The position numbers and the translations under genes were made by a program. This document shows positions 24,471 to 37,200 of a stretch of DNA of 64,000 nt, one piece after another. The stretch is from Glossina fuscipes (Eukaryota; Arthropoda; Insecta; Diptera; Glossinidae): the NCBI RefSeq assembly GCF_014805625.2, contig NW_023998416.1:15037174-15101173 (forward strand), given 5' to 3'. The notes beneath the pieces were generated by a model that was not told where the DNA came from, did no database searches, and was given only the letters and a program-made list of their open reading frames with translations. Every line of letters begins with the position of its first letter. The stretch's first letter is position 1.

Positions 24471-25517
24471 ATTCGATATAAACAAGAGTACAAGAGTATA
24501 TTCATCGAACGTTTAAAATTCATCGAACTTGCACTTCTCGCATGACTCTTTATTTGGACTTGTTGCATGCACATGACTTTTTACTTGGTTCTGTTGCAAG
24601 CATAAATTTTTAATTAAGACTCTAATAAACAGAACACAAACAAGAAAGTAAACAAATAAAGATAATAAATACAGTTGAAAGGCAAATATGATGAGAAAGG
24701 AAAAATTTGTGCTCTGGCATTGCAACCGTAGTTCGCTAACGAAAGAATTTGAGCCAAATCAAGTCTATATTGTATACGATGTCTACAGTGCTTATACTTC
24801 TAACTAACAAAATTGGTATATAACCATCTCTTGATAGTTGGAAGTATAAAGATGTGATATATTTATTGTCACAAAAAAAATAAAACTATTATTTTCGAAA
24901 CATTCTGAAAGTAATAAAATAAGAAATGAATTAAGATTTTAAAAGACTTTTACTTAATTACATTAGTCGCGTCAGATAATTGTTAATAAATTGAATATAT
25001 TCGCTAGATGCAACAAATATATTGGGGACTATTGAATTATAAAGTGGAAAATAATGTACCGTTTCAATAAAATCTGATTGATAGCAAAACAAATTGTAAA
25101 TTTCCATTGATTTGCAATCTGGCAACGCTATTATTTCATAATATTTTAGTAAACAAAATATAAAACAAAAATTAGAGAAAATACAGAGAAAGTGCTTTCA
25201 TGTTATTTACTCATACCATGATAATAAAAGCGCGCCCTTTTCGGTGCATTATTAAAACAATCAGAGAATCAGAGCTTTATGCTTTTTTTTCTGTATTGGT
25301 GTGTTTGTTTGCTTTGTTAACATATTAAATAACAATAAAATTACGATATGCGAAGGTGTAAATAAAAAAGATTGCGTTAAGCAGAAAAAAATAATTGAAC
25401 GAGCTCACACATACAATAGAGAATACAAATCAAAATTGCTTTGCAATAATTAACAATTGAAACTTTTTTTTTAACATAATTATAATCCACGAAAAGTTTA
25501 GACCACAATTTATTACA

Positions 25518-26031
25518 ATGACTACGAATACGTCGTGCGTTTTACGATCAGTTAACAACAAAGCGAAAACCAATCATAAAAACAACTCAAACGCTGATTC
25601 CAACGATAATGATATAAAGCCGAATATGCCATTGTCAAGTCCAAATGGCCTAAATAATTCATTGTCACTTTCCCCAAGCACTGATACATCCGTTAAGGCC
25701 ATTGCTAATGCTATTAATTCTTCTGCTAATAGTCGAGGCGCCATAACAATTATCCCGATTGTTAATGCAACCGCCGGTTCGACCACTCAAAACTTTGCGA
25801 ATCGAACTATGCAAACCGATGAAGACTTCAATATACGCTTTGTCAATCTTGTGCGTACGCACAAGTGCTTATATGACAAGAAAGTTCCCGAATATCGTAA
25901 TCGTGATAATCAGGAAAAAGCCTGGTTGCAGATCTCATTAGAAACGAAAGAAAGCGGTAAGCACAAAGTTCTTCAAGTTTGCAAAACTTTCTAAGCTTAA
26001 GAGAATGTTGCGATTTATTTCTGATAAACTG

Positions 26032-26068
<37 letters not shown>

Positions 26069-26973
26069 AAAGTAATAATAGTTGTTCTTCTTGTTCTTTT
26101 TTATAAATAGTAATTCACTGTAAGGAACGTTGGCGCAATTTACGAGCATGTTTATCACGCTATATCAAGCAGCAATGCGGTTCAGATCCTCAACATAAGC
26201 CCTACTACCTAACCGAGCACATGGCATTTTTGTTGCCCTTTCTCAAATCTACAAGAAACTCGATAGATGCGAACAGTAGTTTAGCATCTTTATATGAGTA
26301 CTCTCAACAGCAACTCCAACAACAAGCAAATAATAATAACAACAACAACGGTACGAATACATCTTCAGGATTACAAATCGTAGTGCAACCACCACGTAAA
26401 TTTGATGAAGAACATCAAGAGTTGGAAGTGAAGCATTCTCTATCAGACAACGAAGACGAAGAAACTATTGACGCTTTTGATCCAGCCGTAACAGTTAATT
26501 TACACATGCAGCACAATAATCGAACGTCACCGGGTTTGAGTGATACAGCAAGTGCGAATACTTTACAGAATTTCATACCCGACGTTCAGTTGTCAGAACT
26601 TAGGACACCAGATGGAGCGCAAGACATCGCGTATGCAAACAATCATCATCATCATATGAGCCGAGAAGCATATGATCACGTTCATCAACCAAAACGAATT
26701 AAATCCGAGTGCCATCCAAGCGATACTACCAGTACAGGGCATTTTCATTTATGCGCCAGAGAGGATGCGGATATGGAATTTTTTCGTAGCATATTACCCG
26801 ATATCGCAAGCCTAACACCCCAACAAAAGCGAAAATTGAAAATAGGTATTCTTGAGCTAATCGACGACGTAGTCGATCGTTATCCCGCCGAATACAGCTC
26901 TCATGCGGCAACTCCTAGTCAAAATAATTCTGCCAAAACAAGACGTAATTCCTCACGAGAATGTCGAAAATAA
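25518..26973 (+). CDS. MADF-BESS domain protein, probable DNA-binding transcriptional regulator
   Basis: Two coding exons, 25518-25956 and 26111-26973, join in phase across a GT-AG intron to give 433 residues. The start at 25518 is the first ATG of the open frame and lies in an ACAATG context. Residues 1-100 are Ser/Asn-rich and look disordered. A MADF domain spans about 104-195 (FNIRFVNLVRTHKCLYD, then a KVPEYRNRDNQEKAW-like segment, then CKERWRNLRACLSRYIKQQ); it is a Myb/SANT-like DNA-binding fold. A linker with poly-Gln, poly-Asn, acidic and poly-His stretches follows. A BESS motif (about 365-402: FFRSILPDIASL, then KRKLKIGILELIDDVV) is a protein-interaction motif that pairs with MADF in many insect regulators. 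The C-terminus is basic and Ser-rich. Family assignment is strong. Drosophila has many MADF-BESS paralogues and I cannot say which one is orthologous. It runs tail-to-tail with the Mtpalpha gene. Confidence 0.9.
26037..26064 (+). repeat. (GA)n microsatellite in the MADF-BESS intron
   Basis: Fourteen GA units in a row within the 154-base intron (25957-26110) of the MADF-BESS gene. GA repeats can bind GAGA factor in flies, but in an intron this is only a possibility. Confidence 0.9.
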
Positions 26974-26979
26974 TATAAA

Positions 26980-26985
26980 AATAAA
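26980..26985 (+). promoter_or_regulatory. Candidate polyadenylation signal AATAAA, MADF-BESS gene
   Basis: AATAAA lies 7 bases after the stop codon. A second AATAAA lies at 27106-27111. The second gives a more usual 3' UTR length; either could be used. Confidence 0.4.
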
Positions 26986-27105
26986 ATTATTATTCATGCG
27001 TAAGTTTTATAGTTAATTTCTCACTATTAAACTTGACGGCGTTCCTCAGCGTAGATCGATCCAAAGCTTATCGTTACTTTTAACACTAATCATATTCAAT
27101 TTGTA

Positions 27106-27111
27106 AATAAA
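27106..27111 (+). promoter_or_regulatory. Second candidate polyadenylation signal AATAAA, MADF-BESS gene
   Basis: AATAAA about 135 bases after the MADF-BESS stop and about 220 bases before the convergent stop of the Mtpalpha gene. Its position between the two gene ends makes it a likely 3' end signal for the plus-strand gene. Confidence 0.45.
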
Positions 27112-27327
27112 ACTCGTAAAAGTCGTTTAAAAAATTGTTGGTAATAGTTTTAATAGTTTAACACGATTTCAGATTTGTAAACATATTCGCAGACTTTAAA
27201 CTTAAAAATTAAACATCGATAAATCGCTAAATGCATTAATAGTGGTGCGTGCGCGTACTCTAAGTTAAGACGATCCATTTCTCACTCAGTAAAAGTAGGC
27301 GCTAAATATACATGTACGTGTAGCCAT

Positions 27328-30131
27328 TTACAAATGCGAAGTTGCGATCGTATCAGGATAAAATTTTTTAGATGGATCCTTTGCCATATCGAGCAATGTT
27401 TGGGCGGGTTTAAACGGAGCGCCATAAAGATCGGCGTACATTAACATTTTATCAACTAATCTGCGAGCGGTAAATTGATCCACAAAACGGAATGGACCGC
27501 CGGTAAAAGGAGGAAATCCTAGACCGAAAACAGCGCCGACGTCACCCTCCAAGGGATTATGCAAAATCTTCTCTTCGAGACAAAGCACAGCTTCGTTAAT
27601 AAAACGTGAAACCATTCGCAAGGTCATATCTTCGGCGGTGTTTGCTCCTTTCGGAGTTAAAGCGTACTTTTGTTTTAATATTTCCAAGGCTTGCAAATTA
27701 ACCGGACGAGCTCCCTTCGTTTTGCCTTCATATATAAAGATGCCTTTTCCAGATTTGCGGCCCAAGAATCCAGAAGTAACCATGTCTTGCATTACGGCCA
27801 AATTTCCTCCGCTAAAACGGTCACCGAACGCTTTAGCTAAATCTACTGCTATATGCGAGCCTACGTCGATTCCAACTTCGTCAGCTAAAGTGGCAGCTCC
27901 TACGGGGAAACCGAATTTCTTGGACATGGAATCAAGATCTTTGGGGTCTACGCCTTCTTGGAGAAGTCTACATATGTTAAACTTTAGTTAGCATAATTTT
28001 TTTTTTAATATTTACATATCACCTACCGTATGGCTTCAGACAACATAGTGGACAAAATTCTTGTTGTATAAAAACCAGGACCATCACCAACGATAATAAC
28101 CACTTTGCCTTGTTTTAGGCCCATAGCAACGGCTGCAGCAATGGTGTCCTTCGATGTGCCTGGATGAGTTATGATTTCAAGTAGTTGCATTTTGTCTACA
28201 GGTGAAAAATAATGCATTCCTACGACTTTATCCGGTCGGGAGCTGCCAGCAGCTATTTTAGTAATAGGAATGGCACTGGTATTGGTGGCAATTATACAGT
28301 GCTTGGGCACAACTGCCTCCAATTCTTTTATTACGCCATGTTTTACCTTAATATCCTCAAAGACAGCTTCAATCACCATATCGGCATTCTTGAAATCATT
28401 GTAATCAAGAGTGGGCAGCAAATTAGCTAGAATTTGATCCCGTTCCAGAGCTGTAATACGCTTTCGTTTCACACTTGTTTCCAAACCGTTTTGAACTTGA
28501 CCAATTCCACGAGCCAAGCCAGCATCCGTCGCGTCTTTCATTACAACTGAAACGCCTTTATCGACGCTAACTTGAACAATACCAGCACCTAAACATAAAA
28601 TTTTATTTGATATTTTTTATCGTTTTTCTTTATACTATACACACTAACAGAAACGAATACAAATTTTTAACACTAACAGAATTGAATATAAAATTCTCAC
28701 CCATTAGGCCAGCTCCTAGAACACCCAATGTCTTAACCTTATGTTGCGGTGCACCGAAACGATTCTTCTTGCATTCCGTTTGACCACGGAACAAAGCAAT
28801 CAGACCCTTCGACTCGGGTGTGGCAGCCAGTTGACCGAATCCCTCTCGCTCAGCTGCATAACCAGCTTCGCTGCCTTTATCTACACCAGTTCGGATTACG
28901 TCAAGAATCTTGAGTGGCGCTGGGTACAAGCCATTAGTCATCTTCATCACTTGTTTCCGCGCCGTATCGAAAATTTTGTTTTTCACGAACTCTGTATCCA
29001 TTACTAAAGATGTAACCTTATTAATCAATCCAGTCTTTTCGCGGTTAACCTTTATGTTATTTACAAGCACATATAGTATCGAAATTTTTAATTAGACTTC
29101 TGAAATCGTTTACTAACCTTAAGTTTTCCACTCGCAAGATCGTTCGCCGCTTGGATAGCAACCCTTTCTAAATATTCCATTGTGGTCTGATCGGCAGGCG
29201 CAAGACCAGGACCTAACGGATTCACTAATAAATCAACAACACCTGCCTTTTTGGCACGTTCGGCTGGCAGTTGTTTGCCAGTCAATTCCATATCAAGTGC
29301 TGTTGGTACACCTGCTAATTTTGGTAGGCGAACGGTACCACCTCCACCGGGTAGTAAACCTAACATTACTTCAGGAAGACCTAACTTTGTTTTCTTATCC
29401 TTGGTGGCAATACGGTAATGACATGCCATAGCCAATTCCAAACCGCCACCTAGACATACTCCATTAATCGCAGCGACAAAAGGCTTGCGACCGCGTTCCA
29501 TACGTTCGAACATATATTGGCCTTCTTGGGATATTCGAGTAGCTTCTGCAGCTGTTTGACATTTTTCTAGCATGCTAATATCAGCGCCGGCTACAAAGCA
29601 GCCAGGCTTGGCAGATATAAGTACGGCCGATTTAACCTGTGGATTTGTTTCCACCTCTTTAAGTATGTCTTCAAACTCGCGCATTACTGCATCGCCTAAA
29701 GAGTTCACTTTAGCTCCCGGAGAATCTAATGTAATGACCATAACATCACCCACGATTTTGGTGCGAATGTGTTTCTCAGGCGCAGCAGACATCAGGCGTA
29801 CATTTTGCATAAAAACTAAATGAGAGAAGAAAGAAACTTTCATCAAAACACAGAGAAGAGAAAAATGATAATCACTAAAAAAATCATAATCTATTAAAAA
29901 TGTCTAAAACGAAAAACACACCGGCATCGCATCTACAGACAGTGCAAAGTACAAAGTCCAACTACATGTTCTTCTTCGATTCTTGCACTAAGATTTTTTA
30001 AAGAAATTAACAAAATTATTTATAAAAATTTATATTTTATAAAGTATCTTGCCTCTTTTACATCCATTTTGGTGGACGAAATGCCTTCTAGGTAATTGAC
30101 CTATAACACTTAGGAAACGTACGGCTGACAT
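27328..30131 (-). CDS. Mtpalpha: Mitochondrial trifunctional protein alpha subunit (long-chain enoyl-CoA hydratase / 3-hydroxyacyl-CoA dehydrogenase)
   Basis: Five exons on the minus strand: 30062-30131, 29118-29815, 28701-29049, 28027-28588 and 27328-27967. All have GT-AG borders and closing phases, giving 772 residues, close to human HADHA. Exon 1 (MSAVRFLSV...PRRHF) is basic and amphipathic like a mitochondrial presequence; it was chosen because its phase joins exactly to exon 2. The N-terminal crotonase domain has [18 protein letters not shown] (Glu150) and LGLPEV (Glu172), the two hydratase glutamates. The dehydrogenase domain has the NAD motif GAGLMGAG (about 368-375) and catalytic His498 in GMHYFSP. 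Glu510 aligns with the residue altered in the common human LCHAD deficiency allele. With the beta subunit (not in this window) it carries out the last three steps of long-chain beta-oxidation at the inner mitochondrial membrane. All catalytic residues are intact. Confidence 0.95.
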
Positions 30132-30539
30132 CTTTATTACAATATTGTTTCTGCTAATAAAAATTGTTATTTAAAATTTTCTCGAAATTATATTGAAAAA
30201 TTATTTAGTTTCTGCTTTTCTTCGCGAACTAAAAACACCCCTTCATTTGCAACAACAAAAGTTATTTAAAAGCTAAGAGTATGAAAACGAATTAACACAG
30301 CGAAACCCAAAAATAAAAAAATAAAGCAATTATTGACCAATCCAAGATCCGACTTGTTGCATTCATTCCAAAAGTTGACAAAACAAGTCCTACAATTTCC
30401 AACAAACGTATTCTTGATGGGTTGAGGTGTTGCCACACCTTAGTACATTTTTCGATGACAGTGATGCTTTGCTAATAGTTAACAACACAGTAAAAATGAA
30501 CTTATTGGCATTGAATATTGAAAAACTTATATGTCTCGT

Positions 30540-30700
30540 AAATGTACACGACAGACAATAGCCAGACGGACAGTCATCGATTAGCATTTGATACTCCGCA
30601 AGAATGTATATATATTTTGTAAAGTGTTTGATGCTTCCTTCTGGGCGTTGCAAACTTTTTGAAGAGATAAATAAACCCCACACCCTTCGGTGATGGGTAT
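30540..30700 (-). repeat. Dispersed repeat copy (CACCGAAG / GCCCAGAAGGAA type), minus orientation
   Basis: On the minus strand it reads ACCCATCACCGAAGGGTG, then TTTGCAACGCCCAGAAGGAAG and CGATGACTGTCCGTCTGG. The plus strand at 50965-51215 reads GCCCATCACCGAAGAATGAG, then TTTGCAACGCCCAGAAGGAAA and GTCCGCCTGTCCGTCTG. The two are clearly the same repeat in opposite orientation. Confidence 0.7.
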
Positions 30701-30869
30701 AAGAAAAATTCTCCTGGCCGCAAAAACGGAAACATCAACTTCAAATTTGGCCGTAACATTGAAAGTTCTCTTACGCTTGGCTGGTTTCAAAAATGGGCCA
30801 CATCGTTAGAACGACATAAGCTGCTTTTCAAAACGAATAAAAGATTGGTGTTTTGTTTATTACTCAAAC

Positions 30870-31345
30870 TATAGCCAATAAATGTACAAATATTTGGACG
30901 CATATTCTATGGTCGATGCTGTAGCGTCTGTAGAAAAATGGAAAAAACTTACTAAGCCTAGCCAATATTATAAGATATTAAAATTTAATTTTTCTCAATA
31001 ACTTTATAAGGCGCAGAAACAAGTTTCAAAAACCCCGTAAAAACTCTTGGACAATTTCAAATAGTGGAATACATCTAAACTAGTCCATCTGTTCGACTGT
31101 CCATCTGTGTGTCTGTCCAAGTGTGTAGTATTTGTGGTAAGCATTCTTCAGGTAGTGAAAATGAAGACATCCAAGAATCCCCTTACAAATCCGATTATCC
31201 AATGCGACAATAACTTTTACTTTGAAAATAGAAAAAATCAGCCGCGTCTGCTCTATATTATAGAGCATGAAAATTTAGTTCTTTTACCTTTTTTGCCTTT
31301 TTTAGGATAACGGTGAGGGGCATAAAAGATTCGGTCAGGACCAAA
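30870..31345 (+). repeat. Dispersed repeat copy (3' half type)
   Basis: AATGTACAAATATTTGGAC, ATATTCTATGGTCGATGCTG, then AAAAATCAGCCGCGTCTGCT, ATTATAGAGCATGAAAATTTA, TTTAGGATAACGGTGAGGGGC and GATTCGGTCAGGACCAAATA. The stretch at 51835-52090 has the same series (AATGTACAAAAATTTGCAA, ATTCTATGGGCGATACTATG, ATAGGATATCGGTGATGGC and GATTCGGTCACAACCGAATA). This is a collinear second copy on the same strand. Confidence 0.7.
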
Positions 31346-34221
31346 TATAATTTTTTACTTGTTCTTTTTAAAATCGTTTCCTAAAAAGGTTGGGTTGAAA
31401 AAAAATGTCGCATTTCATTTCATGTACTAAAAGTTTCGTACCTGTTCGACAGTGTTTATGTTACAGTAATCTTGCGAGATATCTCTATCTCTACAAAATC
31501 GCGATAGTTTAGTAAGACTGAATATTCCGATATTGTGTAGTTCATATATAGCCCAAGCAAAGTCCATATACACACTAATATTTTGCATTTTCGGTACAGT
31601 GTACGAAACGAATCGACTCAAACCGCATAACTTTTGCTATAACTTCACTTCTCTGTGATTATTACGTCGTCTAAAAGAGAAATATTTGCTCTTCTTCAGA
31701 TTTGCTCTCTTAATACAAGCAAAAAGGTATCCTCCGTATAACACGGCGCTTGTAAAACATTGTCTCTTTCTAACACGATGCAAAATTTGCGGCAGTTATT
31801 GTATGACTTCAAAAAAGCACGCGATTTTAAAAAGTCGAATACCGAGTATACAACTACATCAGATCACTTTTGTAATAATGGTGAAGTGACTCGTGAAGAG
31901 GACTTTCAATTAACTTTCAGAAAAGAAAAAATTAGCTGTAATTTTTGAAGAAAATTAATTTTGTGATTGCAATTATTATTTTTTGAATATATTCTTAATA
32001 TTTATATTGCCTCATAAGGTTGACTTTCATATATGTTTTTTTAACTTCTCTTCTCGTTTATATGTAAACTGGGAATAAAGTATCAGTTATCATAAAATTT
32101 TGCATTGTAAGACTTGCTTTCAATACAGCAGAGTACATGTGGCATTGAGGTGCATTATTTCGAGGTATGGTGTAACACGATACGCATAACCTTGATTCTT
32201 ACCATAACTATGTTTAAGGTCTGTTATTCTATATTATTATATCATAGTAGGAATTAACCGCGTTATACTAGAGATACCCGTATATTTTGTATTGTCGGCA
32301 GAGGAGCGATGAGAAAATGATGGCAAAGAAATCCGAACACATATAGCAAGTTTTGTACGTTTTAAGCGGTATTTTACAGCGCTTATATTATGTCAGACGA
32401 GGATAGTACGTTTTTATGAGGCCCTTCTTGTACGTAATTTTATAACGTTGAATTTGTTTGCATTGTTGTTGCATTAAAAGTTAGAAGGGCCAAGAGCTTT
32501 TTTGCCTTTCTATTTATCCAACAAAAGATGCTGAATGAAAGTCGTGCTCGTGCTCAGTCTTAAGATGTCATTACCTGCTACGTTAGTGAACGTTAAGTGA
32601 AATAGTGAGAAAGTCAAACTACACTGAAATTAAAAGATTTTATTTAAAAAAAAAATAAAACTAAGAAAAACTTTAATGATTTGTACATTCATATATGTGC
32701 ATAACTTTTAAATAGTATTCGTTAAAAAGCGTTGAAATGAAGTTGAATTGTTTTAAATAAAGTAACATTTCTTCGCAATTCTTTTTTTTTTCATTTTTTT
32801 TTTTTTTATTATTAATACTGTGCGACATAGAGTAGTATGTACATAAACGTATGTATATACTCGTATAAGAGAATACATATATATCTTAACACGTTAATGC
32901 AATCAACCATTAACACTATACGTTTCGAATACTTTGAAAAGCAACGACAGCATTCACTGCCTAATATGTTTTGATAGTATTTAATTTCTATTCGATGCTC
33001 ATCGTCATCTCGCCTTGACAGCAAATGAATACAAGACATATGAAGCTAAAAAAATTTATCCTGTAAATTGAATAAACATTTCATTTTGTTCTATCCCTCT
33101 CTCTCTCTCTTTATCTTTCTCTCCTTTTCTTTCTCGATAAATATTTTATAATCAATTAATGAGTCGAACAAGCGTAAGACTAACTAACTGACCGACCAGC
33201 TTGTTCGACAAATATTAGGCTGCAGACAAAAAAGCATATATATGTACACATGAATGTTCATATCGCCATGAAAACGTTGAAACGTTGACAAATGTGTTGC
33301 TAACGAGTTTCTACAAAAAAAAAAAAAAAAAAAAAAAAAAGAAAACAGAAAAAAATCTAAAGTAACTTTTTTACTTATTACTTACAGTTAAACATATATA
33401 AGCATAATCGTACACAAGCTATTCATCTCCCCATTTACACTGTGACTCGTACTTCCGGGAAATGAGAAATTATCCTTAGAAAAGTAAGGCAACACACACG
33501 TACACAAGCAGTATGTGTACGTTGCCGATAGTGAATATGAATAAAAACAAAAACAATGTTCCTTTATAATATATAAACAAGTATATTACGACTATAAGTG
33601 TGTTTATATACATACATTTATATATATATATGCATGTGTATATATGCCTTTAACGGGGGAAAGTATTTTTGGAAACATTAATGCTGAAAAAATGTTAAAT
33701 TAAAAGTCCTTATTTCATTCTTTCTCGATGCCTTCCCTGCTTTTGTACCTATTGTAGTTGCTGTTGTTGTTACACTTGTTGTTGTTGTCGTTATTGTAGT
33801 TGCCTTAATAGCTTAATTAATGTCAGGCTTTATAAAAATTTAAGTGCAATTAAACCATTAAACGACAAGAACAATGTAAAAAAAAATCTTTTTTTTTCTT
33901 TTTTTTGTTGTTGTTGTTGTAATCATACACACATGTACTTGTTTGTAGAGTTAATAGAATAAAAGAACAAAGAGATAAATACGCGCGAGAGCAAATTATT
34001 TCTCATCTGTAAAATTATTCTAAACTAAACTAAAGTAAACAACAAATCACTGTTTTGTTTGCATGGCGAGAGAGAAAGGTCGGAAACGTCAGAGAGAGGA
34101 GAGATTTCAACGTAAATGTTATCTTAGCCAACAATTGTTGCTGTGCTATTCATTGGTTCTAAGTAAATTTTAGCTTTATCATCGTATGTTATGTTACATT
34201 ACCGCATGAAATATATGCAGG

Positions 34222-34265
34222 ATGGATGGAGAAAACCGTATAATACTAAACGTCGGTGGCATAAG
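34222..34265 (+). other. Shawl: Shawl coding exon 1 (short, far upstream)
   Basis: ATG at 34222 opens [14 protein letters not shown] plus two bases of an Arg codon, followed by GTAATT. Exon 2 begins after CTCCAG at 41548 with the third base of that Arg and continues [19 protein letters not shown]. Together they give the unbroken start of a Shaw-family T1 domain. An in-frame stop (34207-34209) lies upstream unless the CAG at 34218-34220 is used as an acceptor for an untranslated exon. Confidence 0.88.
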
Positions 34266-37200
34266 GTAATTGTGATAAATTAAAGTACGAAATTTTATAA
34301 ATATATTACATAGCACTATTAGCTTCCGGTGTAAATGTGACGGCTAATCTGAAAGTTTAATAGTTCGTCATAACTCAGTTATCAAAGGGTCGAAGCGCTT
34401 TCATGCAGATTCATTTTCAGCTCATTGGCGATATTCAGAAGTAAATTCCTCTACGCTTTAATGTCGAGACCACACTTCATACAAATGTTTATTATTACGC
34501 GTGTTCCAAGTACGCACAATTTGATTGGAAAGAAATTAAATCTTAAGACAAATTTTGAAAAGATGCTATCAGACCTGAAAGCGTTGCGATTATGCACAAT
34601 TTTTTTAATTAACTTCGGCAGACGTCATTTATATTCTTGGTTACCCTATATCATTGATATTTATCTAGAAGACGTAAATAAGGTTTACTTATGTTTGAAT
34701 ATCAACGAATGTTTAAACACTCTTTGTTGTTGTTTCGCAAATTTACAACATGAGTGCCATAAGCAGAACTATGCGGAACGAAAGGTTTATCGAAGTTCGC
34801 TGTACTTTAACGGTCACCGTAGATATTAAGAGCTCTATAGGCACTGTAGATATTCAGGGCCACGGAATAGAGTATGCGGACAGAATTTTATTATCTAAAA
34901 GAATTGTTTTCTTTGAAATTTCGTGCTCTGTTCCAAGAGACTTGGGATATTAAAAGGATCCGTTGCGGTAAATTGCACCTCATTGACTATTGACCTATTA
35001 ATTTCACAGTTGTCTAATGGAATCTTTGGAAAGTGCTTATGTACATTTAAAATTATTTCCAAATAGAAAATGTTATGTAGTTTCATTAGACATGAGGCCA
35101 AAAGCGATTCCAAAAAATTCAGTGCTTCCGCCATATTAGGTATTCGGGAAGGAGGTTTTTCTTTGTTCTGATTATGAATTTGGCTACTGAATTAAGCAGC
35201 TTCTGCTCACTTTCTCAATTACTTCCCCAAACCTAAAGGGTAAAGCATGTGGTTCTGTCGTTAATGAATTCAGCCAGAGGGGAGAACAATTATTTGATCA
35301 CACAAGTATAATTTTATAGTCCCAATAAATTTCGTTTTCATATCTGTTAACAGATCATTCATAGAGAGATTAGCAAAGATCTTATTTTCATAGTTGCACC
35401 GGAAGTTTGTATCGAATGTATATCCACACGATGTAGTGAATGGCGCATGTGCAATCATCTACGTATCACACAGTCATATCTCTGTGTCTGTCTGCTAGTA
35501 GAAGTCGGCGCTTTGCCTGTGCTCAAACGAGATTGAAAAACAGCCTCTTTCGCGAATGGGTTCGCCAAAGATCAACAGAAACGCCATCATTTGTATTTTT
35601 TTCTCTCAATTATGGCTTCAATACTTTACTCGCATCTTAAAGTTTAGTTTTTAATTTTAATATTTTTAAATTCTTACGTCAAGTTCGAGAATGAGACCGG
35701 CATGACGATAATTGATCGCAGCAAAAAAACATATACAATGATTTATAAATGCAAATGCATATATGAAAAAATAATTTGTTCTTTGTACAATTATTTATGA
35801 TATGACATTATATGTAACAAATAAAAACGTTACAATCGGTCAAGGCTGACCATTGAATATCTTACACAAGTTCGCTTAATATAAAATTGTTTTTTGTCGT
35901 GGTCATAATTTATCACAATACTTACCTTACATATAATGAGTTATTCCAAATGGAGCATTACAAAAATATATGGAGCGAAGCATAATATTGATTGAGCATA
36001 AATATACATGGATAGCAATCAGACAGATGGACAGATGGACAGATCGGACAGATGGGACAGTCAAACTGACTCAGATCGGAATCAGATGATTCTGATTGAC
36101 TCAGAGGATGAATCGATTGAAACAATAAAAATCACAAGCTTTTCCTCCTCGTGTTGCATTCATACACACAAATTTTCTACAACATTGTCACGAGTGGTGC
36201 AAGAATGATATGAAACATATACGAATACCTATTCGATGACCGTCGAGGTCAATTAAGCTCTTTATTTGCTTAAAGAAGTCCCTACAGCAATCTGAAAATA
36301 AAAAGAGTTCTTTAACAATGTTTTCGAAAGGGAAGGAAATATCATAGAGTAGAGTGTATACGAGGAGGTTACTAAGCATAAAAAAAGATTACTTTTGGAA
36401 AATGTGAAAAATTTTACAACACTGAAGGCATTCTCTCGAGACATCTTTAACATAATAAACTCCATGGGGAGTGAATGCCTATAGCTAGTAAAGTTCGCAA
36501 AGTTTTATTCCTAGAATATTGATTTTTGTGTGATTGATGAGAGTCTTTGAGTGAAAAGGTTCAATTTCGAGCAAAAAAATAATAATAAAAAGTATTTAAA
36601 TAATTAAGTTAATTTATCGAAAATAAGAAATTCGTTTCTCTTAAAAAAATACATTAAAATCTATATCGACAGATATGTGGTTTTTATTGAACTATGCAAT
36701 TGAAGCCCATATGAAAAGAGGATATTGGATGATTTTTACACTATTACTTACTCTAATATTGGATTTAAATTTATTATATATTGGATATTAAGTTACCATT
36801 AGCTTTCCACTCAAATGGAACATAGCTTTTTTTTTAATTTGACGAATTATTTGAGCAAATATGAATGTAATTTAATTTAACCGAAACTTGAAGATTGGAT
36901 AAGTTACTAACTAATGTAACCTAATTTAACCGAAATTCGAAAATTAGACAAGTTACTGACATATGAACAAGTAAAGAAAATGGCGACCAAATTTATTATA
37001 TACAGCGAAGCGGTGTTAACCAAAAACTCGCGTGTTAAAAGCGACCAAATGTAAATGTTGCCCAGTATGGATTAGAGCGACTTTGCTTTCATTTTATGCT
37101 GAATTCCAATCTATTAGGTGTATAAATAAATTTTGCTACTTTTTTCTTGAAATTCAACTCTGTTTAAAATATACTTTTTACAAAGCTTAATATTCGAAAT

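Larger units (their letters stand above)
30132..34221. other. Intergenic region between Mtpalpha and Shawl
   Basis: This contains the shared upstream DNA of the divergently transcribed Mtpalpha (-) and Shawl (+) genes. No TATA box or initiator could be assigned with confidence. It holds copies of the dispersed repeat (30540-30700 and 30870-31345), a CT-rich tract near 33095-33130, a 26-base A run (33315-33340) and TA/GT-rich simple DNA near 33600. The ACAAC- and A-rich texture of 32.6-34.2 kb resembles fly 5' UTR sequence. TTACATT...ATATATGCAG just before the Shawl ATG would also serve as a splice acceptor, so untranslated Shawl exons may lie here. Confidence 0.5.

Noticed and set aside
31430..31615. 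Possible small inverted-repeat element with GTTTCGTAC-type ends
   Set aside because: Only about 12 bases match and no target duplication was found; chance is likely in this composition.
34425..34829. 134-codon open frame in Shawl intron 1
   Set aside because: No family similarity, no start context, no splice partners, and composition like the rest of the intron.
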